Shown here piece after piece: positions 1 through 7,915 of a stretch of 64,000 nt of DNA. Position 1 is the stretch's first letter. Each line of letters opens with the position of its first letter. The notes below the pieces were generated by a model that was not told the origin of the DNA, made no database searches, and was given only the letters and a program-made list of their open reading frames with translations. Both the position numbers and the translations under genes were made by a program. The stretch lies in NCBI RefSeq assembly GCF_040222955.1, contig NZ_JAVKCA010000008.1:124001-188000 (forward strand), given 5' to 3'. The DNA comes from Marinoscillum sp040222955. GTDB taxonomy: Bacteria; Bacteroidota; Bacteroidia; Cytophagales; Cyclobacteriaceae.

Positions 1-1
1 T

Positions 2-1339
2 GATAAGATTCTCATAGCTAATCGCGGAGAGATCGCTCTTCGTATTATACGTACTTGTAAAGAGATGGGCATCAAAACTGTGGCCGTCTATTCTACTGCA
101 GATGCCGACAGTCTACATGTGAGATTTGCAGATGAAGCAGTCTGTATTGGCCCTCCGGCCAGTAAAGATTCTTATTTGAAAATACCACAAATTATCTCAG
201 CGGCGGAGATCACGAATGCAGATGCGATACATCCTGGTTATGGTTTCCTGGCTGAGAATGCTGAGTTCTCAAAAGTTTGTGAAGAGTATGGCATCAAATT
301 CATAGGTGCGTCTGCAGACATGATTAATGCCATGGGTGACAAGGCCACGGCCAAAGCTACGATGAAAGCTGCCGGTGTACCTACCATTCCCGGATCTGAA
401 GGATTGCTGGAGTCCATTGAGCAGGGCATGAAACTAGCTGAAGAAGCTGGCTACCCAGTCATGCTCAAAGCCACCGCCGGTGGAGGGGGTAAAGGCATGC
501 GCTACGTCAAGGACAAAAGTGGCTTCAAAAAAGCGTGGGATGATGCCCGACAGGAAGCTGGTGCATCTTTTGGAAATGCTGGCCTGTATCTGGAAAAATT
601 CGTAGAAGAGCCCAGACACATCGAAATACAAATAGTAGGTGACAGCCGAGGAAGAGCCTGCCACCTGTCTGAAAGAGATTGCTCTATTCAAAGGAGACAT
701 CAAAAGCTTGTGGAAGAGACACCCTCCCCTATTGTAACGCAGGAACTTCGTGAGAAAATGGGCCAGGCTGCCATCAAAGGTGCTGAAGCCATTGGATATG
801 AAGGAGCCGGTACCGTGGAATTCCTGGTGGACAAGCATGGTGACTTTTTCTTCATGGAGATGAATACCCGAATCCAGGTAGAGCATCCTATCACAGAAGA
901 AGTTACTGACTTTGACCTCATTAAAGAACAAATCAAAGTGGCCGCTGGAGTTGAAGTTTCAGGTAGAAACTACTATCCTCAGTTGCACTCTATAGAATGC
1001 CGCATCAATGCGGAGGATCCGGCCAATGGCTTCAGGCCTAGCCCGGGAAAGATCACCAATTTGCATTTCCCTGGTGGTCATGGTGTGCGCGTAGACAGCC
1101 ATGTATATGCAGGATATGTAATTCCTCCATTTTATGACTCGATGATAGGCAAGCTGATTGTCTCCGGACAGACCAGAGAAGAGGCCATCGTTCGTATGAA
1201 GAGAGCCCTTCAGGAAATGGTCATTGAGGGAGTGAAAACCACCATACCTTTCCACATCAGATTGATGGATGACCCTACGTTCAAGTCCGGGAAATTTACC
1301 ACCAAATTCCTGGAAGACTTTGACTTTTCCGGTCTGTAA
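2..1339 (+). CDS. accC: Biotin carboxylase subunit of acetyl-CoA carboxylase (5' end cut by window)
   Basis: Carboxylates biotin on the carrier protein using ATP and bicarbonate, the first step of acetyl-CoA carboxylase in fatty-acid synthesis (a propionyl-CoA carboxylase subunit is a less likely alternative). The frame is open from base 2 and begins with the family N-terminus (KILIANRGEIALRI), so only one or two codons plus the start are missing; about 445 residues are visible, which is full family length. The ATP-grasp glycine loop (GGGGKGM), the EMNTRIQVEHPITE catalytic stretch and the C-terminal domain are all present. The partner accB would be expected just upstream of the window. The stop codon lies inside a perfect inverted repeat. 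Confidence 0.95.
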   Translation, partial: DKILIANRGEIALRIIRTCKEMGIKTVAVYSTADADSLHVRFADEAVCIGPPASKDSYLKIPQIISAAEITNADAIHPGYGFLAENAEFSKVCEEYGIKFIGASADMINAMGDKATAKATMKAAGVPTIPGSEGLLESIEQGMKLAEEAGYPVMLKATAGGGGKGMRYVKDKSGFKKAWDDARQEAGASFGNAGLYLEKFVEEPRHIEIQIVGDSRGRACHLSERDCSIQRRHQKLVEETPSPIVTQELREKMGQAAIKGAEAIGYEGAGTVEFLVDKHGDFFFMEMNTRIQVEHPITEEVTDFDLIKEQIKVAAGVEVSGRNYYPQLHSIECRINAEDPANGFRPSPGKITNLHFPGGHGVRVDSHVYAGYVIPPFYDSMIGKLIVSGQTREEAIVRMKRALQEMVIEGVKTTIPFHIRLMDDPTFKSGKFTTKFLEDFDFSGL

Positions 1340-1351
1340 TACAGACCGGAA
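1327..1351 (+). terminator. Perfect hairpin spanning the accC stop codon
   Basis: Two 11-bp arms (TTCCGGTCTGT and its exact complement) are separated by three bases, and the TAA stop lies at the end of the left arm. No T-run follows, so it is not a textbook intrinsic terminator. It may act as a weak terminator or 3' mRNA stabiliser. This reading is inferred from symmetry only. Confidence 0.4.
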
Positions 1352-1527
1352 GTCCTTTACCGCGGGTGAATGTGGTAATGGATTGGACGTTAGAGCGCTT
1401 TATAACAGCCACTTTCATCTGAAAAATATCCAAGATAAGCTTGCAATAATGCCTTACAAAGGTTCCAAAGACCATAGGTTTTATACTATCTTTGATATAA
1501 GCCGTTAACTGGGCAAACAAACATACT

Positions 1528-2154
1528 TTGTCAGCTACTCATCCAAACAATCGCCTCACAGAAGAACAGAAGGAACTTATTTCGGAGCTTATAGGCAACG
1601 CGATCAAGAAAGCGGTACAGTCTATGGAGCAAATGCTCAAAATAAGGGTCAATGCCAGTCATATCACCTATGGAGTAGGCCCGCTCACTCCTATCCCCGA
1701 GCTAGACCTGTTAGGTAGATTCAAAGCTCATCTGGTCAAGCTGGTCTTTAGTGGGGATATTCGTGGGGCTTTCTATTTTGTCATTCTGGATCATGAAGTA
1801 GACCTGATCAACACTGTCTGCCTGCCACCAGAGTTCAAATCAGACAAACGTACTGAAACCAAGCTCATGAAGCATGGATTCATGTCTGAAATTGAAAATG
1901 TAATAGCCGCACTGTCCATGAAGGAAATATCTGAGTATCTGGGGGTACAATTGGAGCTCAGAGTACCTCAGATTCAAATTATGTCTGGAAATCTGATCAA
2001 TGAGTTTTTTGAAAAAGAAAATAAGGTCCACAAAACAGCCTTCCATGTCAAATCCGTTTTGGAGGGAGTTGCTGTTAATGTTGCGCCCTTTTTTATCTGG
2101 ATACTGGACGACAACTTTTTGCGCATATTAAAGCTGAATACTTCTGAGACCTGA
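1528..2154 (+). CDS. CheC-like phosphatase-family protein, convergent to the chemotaxis cluster
   Basis: A 208-residue protein clearly paralogous to the CheC-like protein encoded at 6793-7398: same length, same layout, and the ExxN active-site signature (E121, N124 in MSEIENVIAALS) in the same place. CheC/CheX/FliY proteins dephosphorylate CheY-P, with Glu and Asn as catalytic residues; that role here is inferred. The frame opens after a stop at 1498-1500 and holds no ATG upstream of the conserved part, so the only plausible start is the TTG at 1528, which is uncommon. It ends 26 bp before the convergent PP2C gene, placing it at the edge of the signalling cluster but outside its operon. Confidence 0.75.
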   Translation: MSATHPNNRLTEEQKELISELIGNAIKKAVQSMEQMLKIRVNASHITYGVGPLTPIPELDLLGRFKAHLVKLVFSGDIRGAFYFVILDHEVDLINTVCLPPEFKSDKRTETKLMKHGFMSEIENVIAALSMKEISEYLGVQLELRVPQIQIMSGNLINEFFEKENKVHKTAFHVKSVLEGVAVNVAPFFIWILDDNFLRILKLNTSET

Positions 2155-2180
2155 GCCATCCGGAGCTGGCTCAAAGTTCG

Positions 2181-2966
2181 TTACAGTGCAAATCCCATAA
2201 TCAAAACATCATCAGGCTGATCGTTAGAGCCTTTCCATTCATCAATGAAGGTGGTAAGCAAAGTCTTCTGATCCAAAATTGGCTTATGAGCATGCTCCAA
2301 TATGACATCTGCCACCATTTTCTTGCCCAGCTTCTTGTTCTTATCGCCGCCCATCAGGTCACGAAAGCCATCGCTGGATAGGTAAAGGTTGGACTTCACT
2401 CCTTCTTCCAGAACAATGGTACTTGTCTGATAGGTATGCTGCATTTCGAACATTTCACCGATCTGCATTCTATCAGCCTTGATGATCTCCATCTGACCAT
2501 TCTTCACATGCATCAAATCCACTTTGGCCCCTGCAAATTCTACATGTCTGATGGCCAGGTTAATCTTAAGAAGACCTATATCAGCACCAGTACCTACCTG
2601 GAGTTTCTCTCTGTCGCTAAACTTGGTAGCAATTTTATGATGAAGGTATCTAAGAATAGTTCCGGGATCACGGGTCTCGTAAGACTCCATCACCCGCTGA
2701 AGTGACTGCTTGTACACACGCGTCATCATGCTGGCCAGGTGACCATGCCCCATGCAGTCAAAAAGGGCAATAAAAAGATCCTCGCCATCTTTGAAGATCC
2801 AGAAACCATCCCCCCCTACCTTGCCACTCATGGGGAGGTTGATAATGAAAGCATCCAGAAAACTCGCCACGACTTCCTCGGGAAACAAAGAAAAATAGTT
2901 TTTCTTTGTTACATCCTCTAAAGACGAAACCCCAAGGTTATAATACGTGCGTTCCTGATCAAGCAT
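2181..2966 (-). CDS. SpoIIE-family PP2C serine phosphatase
   Basis: A 261-residue stand-alone PP2C-type (SpoIIE/RsbU) protein serine/threonine phosphatase domain. Visible motifs are GGDGF (51-55), FDCMGHG (69-75), LSSDGFRD (196-203) and QPDDVLIMGF (250-259), which supply the metal-binding aspartates. There is no receiver, PAS or membrane segment, so its input must come from a partner. It starts 9 bp after the cheX stop and is the last gene of the minus-strand signalling run. Known relatives dephosphorylate anti-sigma-factor antagonists or similar switch proteins, but no STAS or RsbW-like gene is visible here, so the substrate is unknown. A link to CheX and the adjacent CheY is inferred from gene order. 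Confidence 0.88.
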   Translation of the reverse strand: MLDQERTYYNLGVSSLEDVTKKNYFSLFPEEVVASFLDAFIINLPMSGKVGGDGFWIFKDGEDLFIALFDCMGHGHLASMMTRVYKQSLQRVMESYETRDPGTILRYLHHKIATKFSDREKLQVGTGADIGLLKINLAIRHVEFAGAKVDLMHVKNGQMEIIKADRMQIGEMFEMQHTYQTSTIVLEEGVKSNLYLSSDGFRDLMGGDKNKKLGKKMVADVILEHAHKPILDQKTLLTTFIDEWKGSNDQPDDVLIMGFAL

Positions 2967-2975
2967 GCTGAAATT

Positions 2976-3443
2976 TTACTGCAAACCAATAACCACGAAT
3001 GCTTCGTGGTTGTTCCAAACTATCGGAATTACGTAGATGGACACATCCTCGGGTATTTTCAACTTAGAAGGCATCCCCTGAAACACCACAGGCACTGAAA
3101 TCATGAAGTTGGCACCCAGGTTGGCACGAACGTTTCCCGCCACTACGTTGGAGATTTCGCCAGCCATATCCAGAATATCCTCTTCTGAGGGGTCATCTAT
3201 CCCAATGAAAATCTTAATCAGATCCTCATACATAATTCGGTTAGCTGAAATATAAACAAATCCCTTCCTATTTCCAGATATCCCAATCATTCCGGTATAG
3301 TCTTTTAACATCAGACCTTCGGATTGCTTAATATAAGGGACGTTCAGTTCGGAATCAATTTCAGTCAGGTGCCTGAAGTAATTGTTAACTGAGTTAATAA
3401 ACAGACTACAGGTGGCATCAAACTCCGCTTTGCTTGTTTTCAT
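2976..3443 (-). CDS. cheX: CheX-like CheY-P phosphatase
   Basis: A 155-residue single-domain CheX-type protein. The DxxxExxN signature is intact (D92, E96, N99 in DMAGEISNVVAG), as is the following glycine-rich helix (GNVRANLG). CheX dimers remove phosphate from CheY-P in bacteria without CheZ. The start overlaps the end of the upstream cheY by 26 bp, which suggests translational coupling and that this CheY is its substrate. The PP2C gene follows 9 bp later. Function is assigned from motif and context; the fold itself cannot be checked here. Confidence 0.85.
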   Translation of the reverse strand: MKTSKAEFDATCSLFINSVNNYFRHLTEIDSELNVPYIKQSEGLMLKDYTGMIGISGNRKGFVYISANRIMYEDLIKIFIGIDDPSEEDILDMAGEISNVVAGNVRANLGANFMISVPVVFQGMPSKLKIPEDVSIYVIPIVWNNHEAFVVIGLQ

Positions 3444-3801
3444 TTCTCTTTAGTAATCGGTCAAAAGCTTTTGCGAGATCATCAGCATTCACAGGCTTAT
3501 AAAGAAAACCACGTGCGCCTTTATCCAATGCTCTCAGTCCGGTTAATTTATCCGATAGGGCTGTGATGATCATGACCTTGCATTTTGGGTGCATTAACAT
3601 GATTTCATCAAGACAAGCCAAACCGTCCATTCCCGGCATGGTAATATCCAGCGTTACCACGTCTGGTTTTTCTTCCTTAACAATCTTCACAGCACTTGCC
3701 CCATCAGGAGCCATACCTATGATCTCTATATCGTAATCTTTCAGATTTTTCTCAATTATGCGGCGCATAATTGATGAATCATCAACTATCAGTAGTCTCA
3801 T
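3418..3801 (-). CDS. cheY: CheY-like single-domain response regulator
   Basis: A 127-residue receiver domain with acidic pair D7/D8, phosphoacceptor D52 (VTLDITMPGMDG), T80 and K102 (FLYKP). It has no output domain. It overlaps the upstream NIT-type kinase gene by 20 bp and the downstream cheX by 26 bp, an arrangement that makes it the most likely phosphate acceptor of that kinase and substrate of that CheX. It is one of four CheY-like proteins in the cluster (with 6415-6774, 7550-7915 and the CheB receiver as further receivers). Confidence 0.92.
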   Translation of the reverse strand: MRLLIVDDSSIMRRIIEKNLKDYDIEIIGMAPDGASAVKIVKEEKPDVVTLDITMPGMDGLACLDEIMLMHPKCKVMIITALSDKLTGLRALDKGARGFLYKPVNADDLAKAFDRLLKRNENKQSGV

Positions 3802-6409
3802 GCTCTTTTGATTGGTCTTCTACAATACCACTGATTGGTAAATTTATGATTAGTTTGAAATACTTACCTTCCTCAAAACTGGTGGTAAATGTACCATTCA
3901 TCTCCTCTATCAGTGTCTTCACTAAATTCATTCCTCTTCCACGACCTGCGTTTTCGTCCACCTCTGTGGCAGTAGAAAATCCTTTCTCATATATGAGATT
4001 GATCACCTGATCATGTGTAAGTTTCTCCGCCTCAAATTCAGTAAGAATGCCACTTTGAACCGCCCTTTGCTTCACTCTGATCACATCCAGTCCACGGCCA
4101 TCATCCATGTAGCAGATCTCAAACCGCTGATCCTTTGGCTGGTCCAGCTCAATCGAAATGGTACCTCTGATCAGTTTTCCAAGTGATGTTCGGGTTTCGC
4201 GATCTTCTATACCATGTTTGACAGAATTTCTAATCAGCTGAATCATGATGTCTCTAAAGGCATCAATGTGTTCATTTGGAAGTACCAGATTGCTTTCATT
4301 TTTAAAGAAAAAGTCCACCGGTTTGTCCATTTTATCAGACAGTAACTTAACTGACCGCTCCAGGTTATCAATGAGCATGATATTGGAAACCACATGCCCA
4401 CCAGATGGGTACTTGCGGTAAATATCTGCCACCTTTCGGAGCATAGAACTCATTTCATCGATCATCTTATCGGCATCATCGATCTCATAAAGGATGGTGA
4501 GGAAATCCTTACCAGTCACTTCCTTGAGCTTCAGTCCCTCAATTGCTTCCTCTACCTCATGAAACTTTTCACTCATGATATCGAGCCCTATAACCACGGC
4601 ATTTCCCTTGAGGTTATGGATCGTTTCAAAGGTGAAATCAAGTAATGCCTTCAAATCCCGGTCCTTGTTGGCCTCATAGCGCTCGGAGATTCCCTTGAGT
4701 GTGCGCTTGGCATTATACAGGAAGCCTCTGATCAGTGATGGGTCTATTTTCAGGATGCTCAGTACCTGCTCGGTCTCTTGTTTCTTTTTCTTCTCAGCAT
4801 CTTCCAGGTGCTTCTGGAGCAGTACTGATTCAGTTTCGTCGGAGACAGTCACCATGATATTGGCGATTCGGTCTCTTCTCCAGATTCTGGTGAAATTCAC
4901 CCGAATGTATTTGGTCGTCACAATACCGTCCGTCTCGCTGTATATTTTAACCTGCTCGATGGGATTGAGCTGATTGACCACATCCTCGTCCATGTCCTCG
5001 TTGAACAGGTGACGCATAAACATCTCCAGCGCCTCCAGATCCCGCGGAATAATCAATGGCCTCATGAAATTGGCAAAGTTTTCTCCTGAAATTTTAGAAA
5101 GGCCAAAGATCTTCTCCATGGATTTGGAGTAGAGCTTGCTCATCTTGAAGTTTCTATCCAAAAGGAAAATCCCCTGATGGATATTCTGAAACACAACAAG
5201 GGATACGCGATAGATATTGTTATACAGGAACTTGGCCTTGTCGCGCTCTTTTCGCAGAATGTTGTGGGACTTCACAATCTCGTCCACCATGACATTGAAG
5301 GTTTTGGCGTACTGCCCGATTTCATCCTTGGTAGCGATGAACACTTTCTTGGACAGATCTCCTTTGGAAATCCTTACCGTGAAGCGCTCCAGTATTTTCA
5401 CATTGGCCAGCAGGTTGGTGACGATAATAGACATCAACCACATGGCTAGTATCCCTATGATAATATCGAGTACGATGAACGTCCAAAATTTCTGAAATGC
5501 TGTGCGGGCGAGGTGCTCTGTGCGCCCAAGCAGCCTCTGAGAGATGCTATCTTCTACTTTTTTGAGGGCATTGATTTTGCTGGTAGTCATTTCGTACCAG
5601 TAACCAGGATCCTGATTGAAATTGTCCCTAAGATGCAAAACAGACCTGAGTCGATCTACTTCGTTCACATCGTGCCCGGTGACCAGATTATTATACACAC
5701 CTCTTGACGCCTCATCTGCAATGATCAGAAACGCGTCTGTATAAGCTTCCTGCTCGGCAACCAATGCAGTGAATGAGCTGTAGGTCTCATCATCAATCTC
5801 ACTAATGGAGAAAGCGTGGGTACCTATGGCCCGCTCTATACTGGCCCGCTCTTTGGCCTTCAAAAAGTAAATCAGGGCATGCACCTGCTGTGCTATATCC
5901 TTATCCCGTGTTTCATTGATCAGTTGATCCACCGTATTCAAGGCTACCTCATCGATATCCGAGAAATATTCAAGAATCTGAATGGGTTCCAATACCTGGC
6001 GGTCTACTTTCTGCCGGATACTGGTGATGGTAGAAAAATTCGAATTCAGGAGCTCTACATCATTGGCATGGATGGAAAAAATCCCTTTAAGATCCAACCG
6101 CTCCAACTCCTCATAGAAGCGCTCCAGGGTACTGTCTGTCACATGCCTCTGGTGTAGGAGAGCCTGTGAAAAGTCCTGGCCATCGTTGGTCAAATAACCA
6201 ACCGAAATGCTTCGCTCCTTCTGCAGTTCATGTACGGCATGGTTGATTTCCACGCCCAGCAATATGGTTTTGTTCAGCCTCTGCGAATCGTCATAGTCCA
6301 GATAGTTGTGCTTGATCTGGATATAATCAAAGCAAATGATGATGACGATAAGAGGGACCAAAACCACTGCAAACTTGGTCCTGATTGGAAGATCATAAAG
6401 TATTCTCAT
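3782..6409 (-). CDS. Membrane NIT-HAMP-PAS-Hpt CheA-like sensor kinase without P5 domain
   Basis: An 875-residue hybrid. Order: TM1 about 12-30; extracytoplasmic region 31-305 with a NIT-type motif (LQKERSISVGYL, 62-73); TM2 about 308-334; HAMP 335-385; PAS-like segment about 400-530; coiled coil to 550; Hpt-type helical domain with H598 (TIHNLKGNA); and a CheA-class ATPase with N box LIRNSVKHGIE (725-735), G1 MDDGRGLD (768-775) and GRGRGM (822-827). The C-terminal CheW-like P5 domain of CheA is absent: the protein stops about 45 residues after the ATPase G2 box. So it senses directly, perhaps nitrate/nitrite as in other NIT proteins (inference), and need not sit in chemoreceptor arrays. It overlaps cheY by 20 bp. 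The Hpt-to-ATPase cis arrangement with no DHp helix is CheA-like. Confidence 0.85.
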   Translation of the reverse strand: MRILYDLPIRTKFAVVLVPLIVIIICFDYIQIKHNYLDYDDSQRLNKTILLGVEINHAVHELQKERSISVGYLTNDGQDFSQALLHQRHVTDSTLERFYEELERLDLKGIFSIHANDVELLNSNFSTITSIRQKVDRQVLEPIQILEYFSDIDEVALNTVDQLINETRDKDIAQQVHALIYFLKAKERASIERAIGTHAFSISEIDDETYSSFTALVAEQEAYTDAFLIIADEASRGVYNNLVTGHDVNEVDRLRSVLHLRDNFNQDPGYWYEMTTSKINALKKVEDSISQRLLGRTEHLARTAFQKFWTFIVLDIIIGILAMWLMSIIVTNLLANVKILERFTVRISKGDLSKKVFIATKDEIGQYAKTFNVMVDEIVKSHNILRKERDKAKFLYNNIYRVSLVVFQNIHQGIFLLDRNFKMSKLYSKSMEKIFGLSKISGENFANFMRPLIIPRDLEALEMFMRHLFNEDMDEDVVNQLNPIEQVKIYSETDGIVTTKYIRVNFTRIWRRDRIANIMVTVSDETESVLLQKHLEDAEKKKKQETEQVLSILKIDPSLIRGFLYNAKRTLKGISERYEANKDRDLKALLDFTFETIHNLKGNAVVIGLDIMSEKFHEVEEAIEGLKLKEVTGKDFLTILYEIDDADKMIDEMSSMLRKVADIYRKYPSGGHVVSNIMLIDNLERSVKLLSDKMDKPVDFFFKNESNLVLPNEHIDAFRDIMIQLIRNSVKHGIEDRETRTSLGKLIRGTISIELDQPKDQRFEICYMDDGRGLDVIRVKQRAVQSGILTEFEAEKLTHDQVINLIYEKGFSTATEVDENAGRGRGMNLVKTLIEEMNGTFTTSFEEGKYFKLIINLPISGIVEDQSKEHETTDS

Positions 6410-6414
6410 ACTTT

Positions 6415-6774
6415 TTACATTATTCTGTTAACCACTGCAATCAGCTCTTCTGACGTAAATGGTTTAACAATATAGTCAGCCGCTCCCAATTCTTTACCTT
6501 TGTTTACAACTGTTTGCTGACCAACAGCACTGATCATTATCACTTTTGATTCCAATCCCTCATCCCGGAGGACTTTCAATATCTCAAAGCCCATCATATC
6601 AGGGAGGATGTTATCCAGGGTAATCAGGTCCGGCTGCTGCTCCAGGGCTATGTCTATAGCTCCTTCTCCATCTTTTGCTTCGCCCACAATCTCCATTCCG
6701 GCCTCTTCCAACGCTGTGCGGATCAATGACCGCATATAAATTGAATCGTCTACTATTAGTACTCTCTTACTCAT
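6415..6774 (-). CDS. cheY: CheY-like single-domain response regulator
   Basis: A 119-residue receiver with D9/D10, phosphoacceptor D54 (ITLDNILPDMMG), the S/A switch position (MISAVGQQ) and the KPF lysine. It is very similar to the CheY at 7550-7915 (both have LITLDNILPDM and SAVGQQ), indicating a local duplication. It lies 5 bp upstream of the NIT-type kinase start and 18 bp downstream of the CheC-like gene, so it belongs to the same transcription unit and is a second candidate acceptor for that kinase. No output domain. Confidence 0.92.
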   Translation of the reverse strand: MSKRVLIVDDSIYMRSLIRTALEEAGMEIVGEAKDGEGAIDIALEQQPDLITLDNILPDMMGFEILKVLRDEGLESKVIMISAVGQQTVVNKGKELGAADYIVKPFTSEELIAVVNRIM

Positions 6775-6792
6775 GATATTTTACCCTGTTTA

Positions 6793-7398
6793 TCAAACTA
6801 AATCTCTGATTTTATCCACAAACTCCTCCTGAAAAATCCAAACGAAATCAGGTGCAATGTCTAATTCAACGCCGTGGAAAATAGCCTTGAAACGAATAAT
6901 AGCATCAAACTCGCCTGCTTCCTTTTCCAAATAGCTATTGACCTCAGTAGATTTCACAACATTCAGCGAAGGTACATGACCGTATATTTCCAAGCCCAAA
7001 AAATTTGAAAATTCTGTGATCACCGCAGCCGCCATCATATTATCGATTTCGGTGAGAAAACCAATTTTCATCATCCTGCTTTCAGGGGTATCACTATCGA
7101 TCAGTTTGGCAGGCAGGCAGGCTTTAAAGACCTTGGCCACCTCATCTTCTCTGAAAATAAGGTGACTGGTACCTTTGAGCTCACCAATCAACTTGGTTTT
7201 GATCACATGCACGCTTTGGCCATCCAAATCTTCAAATTTGGGAAGGGGAACATCTACACTACTGCTGTAGTCGATCTTCTCTATGGAAATGGGGCTCTGC
7301 AAAATCTGCTCCATCGATTTTTTGGCCATCGATAGTCCATCAAAGACCAGCTTTGAGGCTATTTCCAGTTCGTTTTCGTTCAGTTTATCCAACATCAA
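6793..7398 (-). CDS. CheC-like phosphatase-family protein
   Basis: A 201-residue protein of the CheC/CheX superfamily with one visible ExxN active site (E117, N120 in LTEIDNMMAAAV). Canonical CheC has two such helices; here only the central one is recognisable, so it may be a one-site relative. It is paralogous to the protein at 1528-2154. It opens the downstream half of the cluster, 151 bp after the upstream cheY stop, and precedes a cheY by 18 bp. Likely role: dephosphorylation of a nearby CheY-P, inferred from motif and context. The start could be either of the first two methionines. Confidence 0.75.
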   Translation of the reverse strand: MMLDKLNENELEIASKLVFDGLSMAKKSMEQILQSPISIEKIDYSSSVDVPLPKFEDLDGQSVHVIKTKLIGELKGTSHLIFREDEVAKVFKACLPAKLIDSDTPESRMMKIGFLTEIDNMMAAAVITEFSNFLGLEIYGHVPSLNVVKSTEVNSYLEKEAGEFDAIIRFKAIFHGVELDIAPDFVWIFQEEFVDKIRDLV

Positions 7399-7441
7399 AA
7401 ATTAAAATTATCTATAGCAATCTGTTTAATTTATTCCTATT

Positions 7442-7460
7442 GGTCAAAGTCTCTTTGACC
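7442..7460. promoter_or_regulatory. Inverted repeat in the 151-bp gap between cheY and the CheC-like gene
   Basis: Exact 8-bp arms GGTCAAAG / CTTTGACC with a 3-base centre, in the only sizeable gap of the downstream half of the cluster. There is no T-run on either side, which argues against a simple terminator. It could be an operator for an internal promoter of the CheC-like/kinase unit. This is an inference from symmetry. Confidence 0.35.
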
Positions 7461-7549
7461 GAACGGCTTAATTAGTCGTTGAATCAGTTGATTGATGCAG
7501 TAATCTTCTCAATCGCCAACAATCTAACCCATCCGTACCTATTTTAATC

Positions 7550-7915
7550 CTATGCGGTCAAAGATTTTCTCACCTCCTCCAATAATTCCTTCGGATCAAA
7601 CGGTTTGGTAATATAAGCTTTAATACCAAGATCCAGGCCCTCCTGAATCGCAGATTGTTGTCCCACCGCACTCACCATAATAACGGTACGTGAAATGCCC
7701 TGCTCCTTGAGCGCCCGTAAGATCTCCAATCCGGTCATATCCGGCAATATGTTATCCAGGGTTATCAAATCCGGATCCAACTCTACTATTTTATCCAGGG
7801 CCTCAACCCCGTCTTTTGCCTCTCCAATCACCTGATAGCCAGCGCTCACTAAAATTCCCTTAATGGTAGATCTGGAGTATCCAGAATCGTCAACTATGAG
7901 TATGGTCTTGCTCAT
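7550..7915 (-). CDS. cheY: Chemotaxis response regulator CheY
   Basis: A 121-residue receiver domain with D9/D10, phosphoacceptor D54 (ITLDNILPDMTG), the switch motif MVSAVGQQ and KPF. Its start overlaps the cheR stop by 4 bp (ATGA), so it is translationally coupled to the cheB-cheA-cheR block and is the best candidate for the main output CheY of the array pathway. With no flagellar genes in view, the target would be gliding or another surface motility (inference). It closely resembles the CheY at 6415-6774. Confidence 0.93.
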   Translation of the reverse strand: MSKTILIVDDSGYSRSTIKGILVSAGYQVIGEAKDGVEALDKIVELDPDLITLDNILPDMTGLEILRALKEQGISRTVIMVSAVGQQSAIQEGLDLGIKAYITKPFDPKELLEEVRKSLTA

